A stretch of DNA of 64,000 nt from Haladaptatus pallidirubidus. Its GTDB lineage: Archaea > Halobacteriota > Halobacteria > Halobacteriales > Haladaptataceae. The position numbers and the translations under genes were made by a program. The notes below the pieces were generated by a model that saw nothing but the letters and a program-made list of their open reading frames with translations, did not search any database and was not told the origin of the DNA. Shown piece after piece: positions 1 to 7,423 of the stretch (the first letter of the stretch is position 1; each line of letters begins with the position of its first letter). The stretch spans positions 3,757,468-3,821,467 of the forward strand of contig NZ_CP085301.1 of the NCBI RefSeq assembly GCF_020700235.1. The letters run 5' to 3'.

Positions 1-296
1 GCAAGCCGAAACGACTCTACCTAAAGAAAGTCCATCCGTCGTTTTTCGAGCGAATGGAGAACGACGAAGGGTTCGACGCCCGTGCAGACACGCTGTACGG
101 CGAGTTCAAGCGCGAACAAGACGTCATCTGTTTCGAGTACGCAGACCAAATTCCGGAGGAGTTCGAAGTGGACTGGGACAAGATGCTCGATAAAACGCTC
201 AAAGGGCCGATTGCGCGAGTGTTGGAAGCGCTCGACATCTCGTGGGAAGAGGTGAAAACGGGACAGCAACAAACCGGCCTGAGTAGTTTCATGTAG
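1..296 (+). CDS. DNA polymerase family B (PolB), C-terminal fragment cut by the window edge
   Basis: Ninety-seven codons are readable in one frame from base 3 to the TAG at 294-296, with no start, so the gene begins outside the window. The visible part (KRLYLKKVHPSFFERM near its beginning) reads like the thumb region at the end of archaeal replicative family B polymerases. The last residues, QTGLSSFM, fit a PCNA-interacting peptide (Q-x-x-L-x-x-F-M), which family B polymerases of archaea carry at the extreme C terminus for clamp binding. The tail is acidic, as usual for a haloarchaeal protein. The polymerase call rests on this short tail and is therefore good but not certain; the catalytic motifs lie outside the window. 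Confidence 0.75.
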   Translation, partial: KPKRLYLKKVHPSFFERMENDEGFDARADTLYGEFKREQDVICFEYADQIPEEFEVDWDKMLDKTLKGPIARVLEALDISWEEVKTGQQQTGLSSFM

Positions 297-334
297 CAAC
301 ATAAGTTATAGAAAAATAACAATAACTCTCCGGG

Positions 335-361
335 TTTTCCATTCGGGAAAAAGAATTTTTT
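335..361 (+). terminator. Candidate transcription terminator after polB
   Basis: A short inverted repeat TTTTCC / GGAAAA (335-340 and 346-351) is followed by a run of T at 356-361, about 40 nt after the polymerase stop codon. A second small palindrome, TTTCCGGAAA, follows at 363-372. T-rich tracts end archaeal transcripts. The hairpin is weak, so the T-run is the stronger part of the case. Confidence 0.4.
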
Positions 362-429
362 CTTTCCGGAAACCGATTGCATACGAATGCGAAACGGTTA
401 TGGGACGATGTGCCCTTGCTTTACACGTC

Positions 430-443
430 TTAGGTGAACCTAA
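430..443. promoter_or_regulatory. Palindromic operator touching the sufC start codon (DtxR/IdeR-like)
   Basis: TTAGGTGAACCTAA is a perfect inverted repeat with 6-bp arms (TTAGGT / ACCTAA) and a 2-bp centre. It ends one base before the sufC ATG at 445. The arms match the half-site of the bacterial iron-repressor (DtxR/IdeR) box, which starts TTAGG and ends CCTAA. Lying at the expected transcription start of a leaderless mRNA, a bound repressor would block initiation. Two DtxR-family genes are in the window (4583-5011 and 11516-12181). Which protein binds here is inference. Confidence 0.6.
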
Positions 444-444
444 C

Positions 445-1350
445 ATGGCAACGCTTGAACTAAAAAATGTCCACGCAGAGGTCGTGGAAGAAGATGAAGA
501 AATCCTCAAAGGCGTCGATATCGAAGTCAAAACTGGCGAGATTCACGCCCTAATGGGACCGAATGGGAGCGGAAAATCAACGACATCGAAGGTCGTTGCA
601 GGACACCCTGCATACGAAGTAACGGAGGGGGAAGTTCTGCTCCACCTCGATGAAGACGAGTTCGAAGACATCGAGATTCCGGACGACATGCGGACGTGGA
701 ATCTTCTCGAACTGGAGCCGAACGAGCGCGCCGCGCTCGGTGTCTTCCTCGCGTTCCAGTACCCCGCCGAAATCGAAGGCGTTACGATGTCGAACTTCCT
801 TCGCACCGCACTCAACGCGAAACTCGAAGAGCGCGAAGAACTCTTCGAGGATGACCAGGAGGAGGAAGAAGAGGAGGAAGAGACCGGCTACGACACCAGT
901 CCGATGGAAGGCCCCGCTGACGACGGCGAAGTCGGCGTCGCCGAGTTTCAGGAACTCCTCAAGAAGAAGATGGAACTGCTCGACATGGACGAAAAATTCG
1001 CGATGCGGTACCTGAACGCCGGGTTCTCCGGCGGGGAGAAAAAGCAGAACGAGGTTCTGCAGGCCGCAATTCTCGAACCGTCCATCGCCGTCCTCGACGA
1101 AATCGACTCCGGACTGGACATCGACCGCCTGCAGGACGTATCGGACGGAATCAACGCACTTCGTGACGAGCAGGGTACTGGTATCCTCCAGATTACCCAC
1201 TACCAGCGTATCCTCGACTACGTCGAACCCGACACGGTTCACATCATGCTCGACGGGGAAATCGTCATGGAGGGCGGCCCCGAACTCGCCGAAGAACTCG
1301 AAGACAAGGGATACGACTGGGTTCGCGACGAAGTCTACCAAACTGCGTAA
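445..1350 (+). CDS. sufC: SufC, Fe-S cluster assembly ATPase
   Basis: SufC powers the SufBCD scaffold that builds iron-sulfur clusters in the cytoplasm. The 301-aa product has the ABC-ATPase set in order: Walker A GPNGSGKS at 38-45, signature FSGGEKKQ at 194-201, Walker B IAVLDEID at 214-221 and the switch His at 252. The frame is open upstream to 400, but ATG 445 gives the family N terminus (MATLELKNVHAEV) and sits just after the palindrome at 430-443. It is about 50 residues longer than bacterial SufC (near 248 aa); the extra part is a very acidic loop around 132-163 with eight Glu in a row at 139-146. First gene of sufCBD, 9 nt before sufB. Confidence 0.95.
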   Translation: MATLELKNVHAEVVEEDEEILKGVDIEVKTGEIHALMGPNGSGKSTTSKVVAGHPAYEVTEGEVLLHLDEDEFEDIEIPDDMRTWNLLELEPNERAALGVFLAFQYPAEIEGVTMSNFLRTALNAKLEEREELFEDDQEEEEEEEETGYDTSPMEGPADDGEVGVAEFQELLKKKMELLDMDEKFAMRYLNAGFSGGEKKQNEVLQAAILEPSIAVLDEIDSGLDIDRLQDVSDGINALRDEQGTGILQITHYQRILDYVEPDTVHIMLDGEIVMEGGPELAEELEDKGYDWVRDEVYQTA

Positions 1351-1359
1351 GGTGATACT

Positions 1360-2790
1360 ATGAGTTCAGAACAGGACCACTTGAAAGAGACAGATACCGA
1401 AGAACGGTTCGAGTTCAAGAAGGAACAGCGGGCCGCGGTCAAGTCCGACAAGGGATTGACCGAAGAGGTCGTCCGCCTCATCAGCGAGGACAAAGACGAA
1501 CCCGAATGGATGCTCCAGCGGCGTCTCCGCGCACTGGAACATTACCAGAACATGCCCCTGCCGACGGACTGGCCCGGCCAGCCCGACCTCACGGAACTCG
1601 ATATAGAAGAAATCGTCCCGTACATCCGACCCGACGTGGACAAACGCGAAGGCGCGGATAGCTGGGACGACCTCCCGGACGACATCAAGGACACGTTCGA
1701 CAAACTCGGCATTCCGGAGGCGGAGCGCAAGGCGCTCTCCGGCGTCGGTGCCCAGTACGAGTCCGAGGTCGTCTACCAGAACATGCAGGAGCAGTGGGAG
1801 GAGAAAGGCGTCGTCTTCATGAACATGGACCAAGCGGTTCAGGAACACGAAGACCTCGTCAAAGAGTACTTCATGACGAAGTGCGTGCCGCCGAGCGACA
1901 ACAAGTTCGCGGCGCTTCACGGTGCGGTCTGGTCGGGCGGCTCGTTCGTTTACGTCCCCGAGGACGTGACGGTGCAGATGCCCGTTCAGGCGTACTTCCG
2001 CATGAACTCCGAAGGGATGGGGCAGTTCGAGCACACGCTCATCATCGCCGAGAAAGGCTCCGAAGTCCACTACATCGAGGGTTGTTCCGCGCCGAAGTAC
2101 GGCAGCCACAACCTCCACTCCGGCGGCGTCGAAGTGTTCGTGGATGAGGACGCTCACGTCCAGTATTCGACCGTGCAGAACTGGTCGAAGAACACCTTCA
2201 ACCTGAACACCAAGCGCGCCATCGTCGAAGCCGGTGGCCGAATGGAGTGGGTGTCTGGTAGCATGGGATCGAAGGCAACGATGCTCTACCCGTGTTCAAT
2301 CCTGAAGGGTCGCGGCGCGAGCGCGAACCAGATTTCCATCGCGTTCGCCGGCGAGGGCCAGAACATCGACACCGGCGCGAAGGTCTACCACAACGCGCCG
2401 AACACCAACTCGACCATCGAGTCGAAATCCATCAGCAAAGACGGCGGCCGCACGAACTACCGCGGCCTCGTCCACATCAGCGACGGCGCGGTGGATTCGT
2501 CCACGTCGGTCGAATGTGACGCGCTGATGTTCGACAACGAATCCACGTCGGACACCATGCCGTACATGGAAATCAACGAAGACCGCGTGGACGTCGCCCA
2601 CGAGGCAACGGTCGGTAAAATCGGCGACGAGGACGTGTTCTACCTCCAAAGCCGCGGATTGGACGACGACGACGCGAAACAGATGATCGTGAGCGGGTTC
2701 ATCGAACCCATCACGGAAGAGCTTCCAATCGAGTACGCGGTCGAACTCAACCGCCTCATCGAACTCGAAATGGAGGGTAGTCTCGGATGA
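1360..2790 (+). CDS. sufB: SufB, Fe-S cluster assembly scaffold protein
   Basis: SufB is the scaffold subunit on which the cluster forms with SufC and SufD. The 476-aa product has the SufB beta-helix core, with family-typical stretches such as EGCSAPKYGSHNLHSGG (240-256) and a C-terminal helical block beginning FYLQSRGLDDDDAKQMI (427-443). Cys386 in SVECDALM lies where the cluster-forming Cys of E. coli SufB is expected, and Glu409 is a possible partner; that alignment is from memory. The start ATG follows a GGTGA ribosome-binding motif. Its stop overlaps the sufD start (ATGA), implying translational coupling. No cysteine desulfurase gene is nearby, so sulfur delivery must be encoded elsewhere. 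Confidence 0.95.
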   Translation: MSSEQDHLKETDTEERFEFKKEQRAAVKSDKGLTEEVVRLISEDKDEPEWMLQRRLRALEHYQNMPLPTDWPGQPDLTELDIEEIVPYIRPDVDKREGADSWDDLPDDIKDTFDKLGIPEAERKALSGVGAQYESEVVYQNMQEQWEEKGVVFMNMDQAVQEHEDLVKEYFMTKCVPPSDNKFAALHGAVWSGGSFVYVPEDVTVQMPVQAYFRMNSEGMGQFEHTLIIAEKGSEVHYIEGCSAPKYGSHNLHSGGVEVFVDEDAHVQYSTVQNWSKNTFNLNTKRAIVEAGGRMEWVSGSMGSKATMLYPCSILKGRGASANQISIAFAGEGQNIDTGAKVYHNAPNTNSTIESKSISKDGGRTNYRGLVHISDGAVDSSTSVECDALMFDNESTSDTMPYMEINEDRVDVAHEATVGKIGDEDVFYLQSRGLDDDDAKQMIVSGFIEPITEELPIEYAVELNRLIELEMEGSLG

Positions 2791-3995
2791 GTACGCAGGT
2801 ACACAGCACCCTCTCGGAAGAAACCGTCCGCGAGATTTCGGGCGATCTCGGCGAACCCGAGTGGCTCCTCGAAACCCGCCTCGACGCTCTCGACGCGCTT
2901 TCCGACGTCGACATGCCGGACGTTATCCGGACGCCGGGGCGCGACTGGACGAATCTCCACGCGCTCGACTACGACAGCTTCGTCAACCCGCTCTCCGCCG
3001 AAGAGGAAAAAGAGCGAGTCGAACCGGAGGGTGTTTCGGTGCTCTCGATGGCCGACGCGCTGGACGAACACGAAGACCTCGTCAAAGAGTACTTCGGCTC
3101 GGTCATCGACCCGCATGAGAACTACCTGACGGCGCTCTCGACGGCGCTGTTCACGACCGGCACGCTCATCTACGTCCCGAAGGGCGTCGATGCGGAGGAC
3201 GTGACCATCCGAACGACGATGCAGAGCCAATCGCTGTTCAACTACACGCTCGTCGTCACCGAGGAATCGAGTTCGGTGACGATTCTGGAGCGACAGGACA
3301 GCGAGGAGCTTTCGGACGAGCGCTACTACAGCGGCTTGGTCGAAATCGTGGCCGGCGAAAACAGCCACGTCCAGTACGGTTCCTTGCAGGATTTGGACGA
3401 GGAGACGTACAACTACACATTAAAGCGCGGCAACACCGCGGACTATGCCACGCTTAACTGGATCGAGGGCAACCTCGGTTCGCGTCTCACGAAGTCCTCA
3501 GTCGAGACGAACCTCGACGGCGAGGGCTCCGAGACGAAAACCGTCGGCGCGTTCTTCGGCCACGACGACCAGCACTTCGACATCGCAGCCCGGGTATGGC
3601 ACAACACAGCGCACACGACCGCAGACCTCGTGACCCGCGGCGTGCTCGACGATGAAGCGCGCTCCGTCTACGAAGGTGTGCAGGATGTGGGCACCGAAGC
3701 GTGGGACACCAGTTCCTACCAGCGTGAAAACACGCTTATGCTTTCCGACGGGAGCGAAGCTGACGCCTCGCCGAAACTCATCATCAACAATCACGACACC
3801 GAAGCGAGCCACTCCGCGACGGTCGGACAGATCGACGAAGAGGATCTATTCTACATGACCTCGCGCGGCGTACCGCCGCAACTCGCGAAGGACATGCTCG
3901 TGGAAGGATTCTTCGTCCCCGTCTTGGACGAAGTCGAAGTCGAAGAACTCCGCGAGGACCTCGACTCGGGAATCGTCGAACGCCTCGGCAACTAA
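2787..3995 (+). CDS. sufD: SufD, Fe-S cluster assembly protein
   Basis: SufD is the SufB paralogue that completes the SufBC2D complex and helps iron entry. The 402-aa product shares the SufB/D core. Near its end, EASHSATVGQIDEEDLFYM matches the C-terminal SufB/D signature, with a His at the position of the functional His of E. coli SufD. The Cys that precedes this His in many homologues is Ala here. The N-terminal third (DEHEDLVKEYFGSVI) parallels SufB (QEHEDLVKEYFMT), showing the shared ancestry. The ATG overlaps the sufB stop by 4 nt. Transcription should come from the promoter and operator ahead of sufC. Confidence 0.94.
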   Translation: MSTQVHSTLSEETVREISGDLGEPEWLLETRLDALDALSDVDMPDVIRTPGRDWTNLHALDYDSFVNPLSAEEEKERVEPEGVSVLSMADALDEHEDLVKEYFGSVIDPHENYLTALSTALFTTGTLIYVPKGVDAEDVTIRTTMQSQSLFNYTLVVTEESSSVTILERQDSEELSDERYYSGLVEIVAGENSHVQYGSLQDLDEETYNYTLKRGNTADYATLNWIEGNLGSRLTKSSVETNLDGEGSETKTVGAFFGHDDQHFDIAARVWHNTAHTTADLVTRGVLDDEARSVYEGVQDVGTEAWDTSSYQRENTLMLSDGSEADASPKLIINNHDTEASHSATVGQIDEEDLFYMTSRGVPPQLAKDMLVEGFFVPVLDEVEVEELREDLDSGIVERLGN

Positions 3996-4085
3996 GACGC
4001 GTTTCGCGTTTCGGACTTTCGAATTTTCTTCCCGCGCAAAACTGCATCAGGGAGTGTTAAGTTTCCCCGCCCCGTCTCCCGAGAT

Positions 4086-4586
4086 ATGAGTGTGGGTCAG
4101 CGCGTCTCGTCGGACCGCCAACTCGCGCGCTTGCTCCAAATCGGCGTCGTGTTGGAAGAACTCGTGGAGGCGCGAGCGGCGCGCCATTTCGAGTCGCTTT
4201 CCTCCCGGGAGCAGGACGAATTCCACGAGGACGTGCGCGAGTTGCTTTCCGAGGCAGGCGACGAGTCAGCGGAGCACCGACGGCGTCTCGAATCTCTCAT
4301 CGACGAACTCGATGCCGAAACGATACCGTTCGAGGAGATTGAGATGTTGGTGGGAGAACAGTACGCACAAACCGCGCCGGACGATTTCGACGGCGTTCTG
4401 TACGACCAATTGCACGGCGAGGAGACGGCGTACAAGTTCTACGACGACCTCATCAAAGCTATCGAGGCGAGCGAGGCGTCGTTCGCGCTCGACCGTGAAC
4501 GACTGCTCGAAACGCTCACCGCGATTCGAGCGGAGGAAGCCGAGGGGGTCGAAGAGGTGGCAAAGTTGATGGAGGCCAGAGAATGA
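4086..4586 (+). CDS. Ferritin-like / rubrerythrin-like domain protein
   Basis: The 166-aa product is almost all alpha-helical, with four long helices. It carries Glu and His patterns of the ferritin-like diiron fold: LVEARAARHFE, SAEHRRRLESL, LHGEETAYKFYDDL and RAEEAEGVEEVAKL. Such proteins bind iron or reduce peroxide in the cytoplasm, but the exact activity cannot be read off. It begins 90 nt after sufD and overlaps the DtxR-type gene by 4 nt (ATGA), so iron handling with its own regulator is the natural reading. No rubredoxin-type CxxC tail is present, so it is not a full rubrerythrin. No palindrome like that of sufC was seen upstream. Confidence 0.7.
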   Translation: MSVGQRVSSDRQLARLLQIGVVLEELVEARAARHFESLSSREQDEFHEDVRELLSEAGDESAEHRRRLESLIDELDAETIPFEEIEMLVGEQYAQTAPDDFDGVLYDQLHGEETAYKFYDDLIKAIEASEASFALDRERLLETLTAIRAEEAEGVEEVAKLMEARE

Positions 4587-5011
4587 ACACGGCAGACCAG
4601 TACCTCAAAACGATTTATCTCGTCCAGCGCATCGAAGACGGTCCGGCGGCGACCGGCGCACTTGCGGACAAACTCGGCGTGAGTCCAGCGAGCGTCAACG
4701 AAATGGTTGGCAAACTTCAAGAGCGCGGGTTGGTCGAACACGAAAAGTATCGCGGTGCGACTCTCACCGAAGACGGCGAAGAACGCGCCAGCGACGCCCT
4801 CCAGACCTACTGCATCCTCGAACGCTTCCTCGCAAACGTCCTCGAAGTCGATGATTTCCGCATGGAAGCGAAGCAGCTCGAAAGCGTCATCGACGAGACC
4901 GTGGCAGAACGACTTGACACGATTATCGACCGCGAACCGCAGTGTCCGGACTGTTTCCACGCCGAGGAGGATATGTGCGCGTATCTGGTCGAAGAGGGTG
5001 GCGCGGACTGA
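4583..5011 (+). CDS. DtxR-family metal-dependent regulator, short divergent form
   Basis: The 142-aa product has an N-terminal winged helix (about 1-60; helix SPASVNEMVGKLQERGLVEH) and the DtxR dimerisation helices (61-118). It ends before the SH3/FeoA-like domain of full-length DtxR. Two usual His ligands are changed: the ligand in the H-x-L-x-E-x-x-L helix is Cys77, and the Glu-His pair in the EAxxxEH helix is Glu100-Ser101. It adds a C-terminal cluster Cys121, Cys124, His126, Cys132 that could bind a metal or Fe-S centre. Haloarchaeal iron regulators of the Idr/SirR group belong to this family, but assignment to one of them is not possible here. Coupled to the ferritin-like gene by an ATGA overlap. 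Confidence 0.82.
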   Translation: MNTADQYLKTIYLVQRIEDGPAATGALADKLGVSPASVNEMVGKLQERGLVEHEKYRGATLTEDGEERASDALQTYCILERFLANVLEVDDFRMEAKQLESVIDETVAERLDTIIDREPQCPDCFHAEEDMCAYLVEEGGAD

Positions 5012-5142
5012 ATCGGGAGAATCGACCAATCAAAGCAGAGTGGTGCGATTTTCCCCGCGAACTGTTTGCGTTACGTTCAAGTATCACCCGGAGTTACGTG
5101 AGGGTGAAGCCTCGTATCTGCTGCGGAATTCCGTGGTGGCGA

Positions 5143-5166
5143 GCAGTTCTGAGCGTTCGGAACTGC
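5143..5166. repeat. Perfect 7-bp hairpin before tRNA-Gln
   Basis: GCAGTTC (5143-5149) and GAACTGC (5160-5166) form a perfect stem with a 10-nt loop, between the DtxR gene and the tRNA. No T-run follows, so it is not a clear terminator. It may be a processing site or part of a leader of the tRNA transcript; function unknown. Confidence 0.4.
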
Positions 5167-5199
5167 GAGGTACACGGGGCGTACGGATGAAATGAGCGA

Positions 5200-5272
5200 A
5201 GTCCCGTGGTGTAGCGGCCAATCATAATGGCCTTTGGAGCCATTGACGGCGGTTCGAATCCGCCCGGGACTA
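5200..5272 (+). tRNA. tRNA-Gln (anticodon TTG)
   Basis: The cloverleaf is complete. The acceptor stem AGTCCCG (5200-5206) pairs with CGGGACT (5265-5271), with discriminator A at 5272. The anticodon stem ATGGC / GCCAT (5227-5231 and 5239-5243) closes the loop CTTTGGA, giving anticodon TTG at 5234-5236 (reads CAA). The T arm contains GGTTCGAATCC. No intron interrupts the anticodon loop and no CCA is encoded. A copy of the 3' end elsewhere in the window, which would mark an integrated element, was not seen. Confidence 0.96.
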
Positions 5273-5280
5273 TCAGAAAT

Positions 5281-5327
5281 TTTATACTGATACTCCACAG
5301 AGACAGCAACTTCTTTCACGGAGGTGA
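5281..5327 (+). promoter_or_regulatory. TATA-like box plus perfect Shine-Dalgarno ahead of a tiny ORF
   Basis: TTTATA at 5281-5286, 8 nt after the tRNA, is followed by GGAGGTGA at 5320-5327, the full complement of the archaeal 16S rRNA 3' end. It lies 6 nt before an ATG at 5334. A strong ribosome site in a genome that mostly uses leaderless mRNAs is notable. Confidence 0.45.
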
Positions 5328-5333
5328 CGGGCA

Positions 5334-5512
5334 ATGAGCCGCACCTGTCCACATTGCGGCGGGCGATAGTGAGCACCGCCGTCGCCTCCCTACGGCTGTA
5401 CTGTGGCTCCGGAGCTGCTACAGGAGATGAGGTGTCTGTTGATGTGGCTTCACACGAAAAACAAAACCGCAAACAGCTATCGAAAACCGCTGTTACTCGG
5501 AACTGTACTTGA
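5334..5512 (+). pseudogene. Ten-codon CPHC ORF, or frameshifted small zinc-ribbon gene
   Basis: From ATG 5334 the frame reads MSRTCPHCGGR and then stops. The start resembles those of small haloarchaeal zinc-ribbon proteins. A shift of frame at the GC-rich stretch near 5360 would continue for about 50 residues (AIVSTAVASLRLYC...) to a stop at 5512, adding a third Cys. Either this is a micropeptide or leader peptide, or a small gene broken by an indel. The ribosome site is convincing; the product is not. Its end overlaps the convergent lipoprotein gene. Confidence 0.3.
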
Positions 5513-6116
5513 CAGTTCCAGTCCACCGGCCGTATAGGTCGTCAGTTTGTTTGTCCTTATCCAGCATGAGAACTTCGACTTCGAGGGTTCCGGAGTCGAA
5601 CTGCTCGAACGCTCGCTCGTCTATTTCGACTGAGTAGGTGCCCTCGTCGTGCTGGAATCGAACGCTCGTCCGTCCAACGCGTTCGCCGTCGACTCTGACG
5701 AGGAAGTACGGGTCACCGTCCACGAGCGGTTCCGGGTCAACGTTGGGAAGGCTGGTGTTAGCCACGACATCGACGTCGAAGTTGGAGAGGCCGTTTCCGC
5801 TTTTGGCTTGGACTTTGTTCGTGATAGTGACGCTCTTGATACGGTTATCATCGCCGATTTTGTCGTCAATCGGCGTGTTCGGGGCCGTCGGCGGCTCCCA
5901 CTCTTCGACCGTCGTGGTAGTCGTGGTAGTCGTGGTGGTCGTTGAAGTCTTAGCCGATGTCGTCGATGAACCGACCGTGGTGGTTCGGGTTTCGTCGATG
6001 GTCGGCGTGTCGGTCGTCGTGGTTGTCGTCGTATCGTCCGACCCGCCAATCCCGTTACAACCGGCGAGCATGATGACGAGGACGAGGACGAGAACAGTCG
6101 AGCGATGACGATTCAT
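5493..6116 (-). CDS. Putative lipoprotein with Thr-rich spacer
   Basis: The product from ATG 6116 (207 aa) has a short charged N terminus, a hydrophobic stretch (VLVLVLVIML) and a lipobox LAGC ending at Cys20, so it should be exported and lipid-anchored outside the cytoplasmic membrane. Residues about 28-70 are a low-complexity Thr-rich linker, probably O-glycosylated and spanning the S-layer. The C-terminal ~130 residues look like a beta-rich domain (VRVDGERVGRTSVRFQHDE). The frame is open upstream to 6248, but the earlier start would bury the signal peptide. Substrate or role is unknown. It converges on tRNA-Gln. Confidence 0.75.
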   Translation of the reverse strand: MNRHRSTVLVLVLVIMLAGCNGIGGSDDTTTTTTTDTPTIDETRTTTVGSSTTSAKTSTTTTTTTTTTTVEEWEPPTAPNTPIDDKIGDDNRIKSVTITNKVQAKSGNGLSNFDVDVVANTSLPNVDPEPLVDGDPYFLVRVDGERVGRTSVRFQHDEGTYSVEIDERAFEQFDSGTLEVEVLMLDKDKQTDDLYGRWTGTVKYSSE

Positions 6117-6487
6117 ATGTCGTAAGTGAACTGTAGGGGAATAACGCATAAATATTCTTCTACCGGTTTCAACCGGCCGTTTCCTGTGATTTATGCGGCT
6201 GTTACCGGCAGTAAGGAGCACGTACCACGTGAAATGTGTACGACACAACCGCGAATATGGACGTTCAACGCAATTCGTCGTTCACCTATCGGGCAGATAA
6301 AAGACGGCAAAATTGATGCGGGACGGACGGACTCTAACGAGGACGTAAACGACAGACGAATGGATTATTTGAAAGATAATGAAGAAGTCGTCTGTTTACG
6401 TTTCAACCCCACCGGTTTTGTTATGAAATCCGACAAATAGAAACAAGACATATACCGCATGACTTCATGTGTAATGTTTACCATCAG
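6117..6487. other. Intergenic stretch, no convincing gene
   Basis: This 371-bp gap separates the divergent lipoprotein and 75-aa gene. A 104-codon open frame (6126-6440) was judged non-coding: its residue make-up is not acidic and it resembles no family known to me. The stretch is richer in A+T than its neighbours and probably holds the two promoters. Confidence 0.5.
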
Positions 6488-6715
6488 ATGAAGAACGCTA
6501 CACAATATCAACAAGACGGACGGTACGAGATGTCCGTTACCGAGGCGGAATACGACGAGGACGGTTCCTTACACCTCTCGCTTACGTTCAGTCCGCAGGA
6601 AACGCCGCCGTTGGACGAACTTCTCACGACGGGCTACGTCAAAGTAAGCGTCTACGACAACGACGAATTCGTGGAAAAGGGGATGTTGACGTTGTACGAC
6701 AGTCTGCATTGCTGA
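6488..6715 (+). CDS. Small acidic hypothetical protein
   Basis: I do not recognise this 75-aa product. It is acidic and beta-rich in appearance (YEMSVTEAEYDEDGSLHLSL), ending in LYDSLHC, with no membrane segment or metal motif apart from the C-terminal Cys. ATG 6488 is preferred over 6467 because the extra seven residues are not acidic and a TATA-like CATATA lies about 40 nt upstream. The acidic composition supports real coding. It stands alone, divergent from the lipoprotein. Confidence 0.55.
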   Translation: MKNATQYQQDGRYEMSVTEAEYDEDGSLHLSLTFSPQETPPLDELLTTGYVKVSVYDNDEFVEKGMLTLYDSLHC

Positions 6716-6816
6716 ACGCCGGTTTCGACGCCGATTTACCGAGCAATGGGCGGAACGACAGCAAGTATCCACGAGCAGTCGATAATACGTTCGTTTTCGA
6801 AAAAACGGCTGAAATC

Positions 6817-7263
6817 TTAGAGTCGGTCGCGTCCGTTACGCCGCGAACCGACGCCGACGTTTAGTTGTTGAACCTTTTTCACGATGGTGCGGAGGTAGCG
6901 ACGAACGTCGAAACCGCTTCGGGAGTTCGTTCGTCCTGAACGCGAACGGTTTTTCCGTCCGGTCTTCGTCCCCGTTCGAGTCAGCCGTTTCCGAATCGCC
7001 GACTGTAGTTCGTGGGAGATGAGGGGGCTTTCGGGCGAGATTATGCGCGAAAGCAACAGACAGACGGCGGCGATTACCACGAAATAGTAGCCGAACGTGG
7101 TAATGAGGCTGTCCGAGAAAAACGCAACATAGATTCCGTTTACGAACAAAAACACGCCTGCGAGCTGTAACAGTTTGTTCAGATAGTAAAACGACGCGTC
7201 GCCCGTCGATGTTTCGATTCTATTGAGACTTCTCGTGCTCATTCCCACCCGTAGTTTCGACAT
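6817..7263 (-). CDS. Hypothetical two-helix membrane protein with basic tail
   Basis: The 148-aa product has two transmembrane segments (LLQLAGVFLFVNGIYVAFF near 31-49 and TFGYYFVVIAAVCLLLS near 56-72). A strongly basic Arg/Ser/Lys-rich C-terminal half follows (SRSGRTNSRSGFDVRRY). A basic tail is unusual in a halophile and may contact nucleic acid or lipid headgroups. An internal ATG at 7242 is an alternative start. No family is recognised. Confidence 0.55.
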   Translation of the reverse strand: MSKLRVGMSTRSLNRIETSTGDASFYYLNKLLQLAGVFLFVNGIYVAFFSDSLITTFGYYFVVIAAVCLLLSRIISPESPLISHELQSAIRKRLTRTGTKTGRKNRSRSGRTNSRSGFDVRRYLRTIVKKVQQLNVGVGSRRNGRDRL

Positions 7264-7388
7264 GCGACGTAATCAAAGTCAGTCAGACGCGTGTGAGACA
7301 TCTGTGTCAAACATGACCTAAACGAAATCAGATATTTGGACATAGAAATATATAGACTATGAACTAAATAATTATTTTGTACGGTGCC

Positions 7389-7394
7389 TTTATA
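7389..7394 (+). promoter_or_regulatory. TATA box of the metallophosphoesterase gene
   Basis: TTTATA begins 35 nt before the ATG at 7424 (30 nt from its last base), close to the spacing expected when transcription starts at or just before the start codon. Confidence 0.5.
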
Positions 7395-7423
7395 CCTCAA
7401 TCGGGTCTCTATACGAGCACGCC

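Noticed and set aside
577..1341. Long antisense frame inside sufC
   Set aside because: Typical of GC-rich haloarchaeal DNA where a real acidic gene opens the antisense frame; no family resemblance.
6126..6440. A 104-codon open frame between the lipoprotein and the small acidic gene
   Set aside because: Composition is not acidic, it contains no recognisable motif and lies in a likely promoter region.
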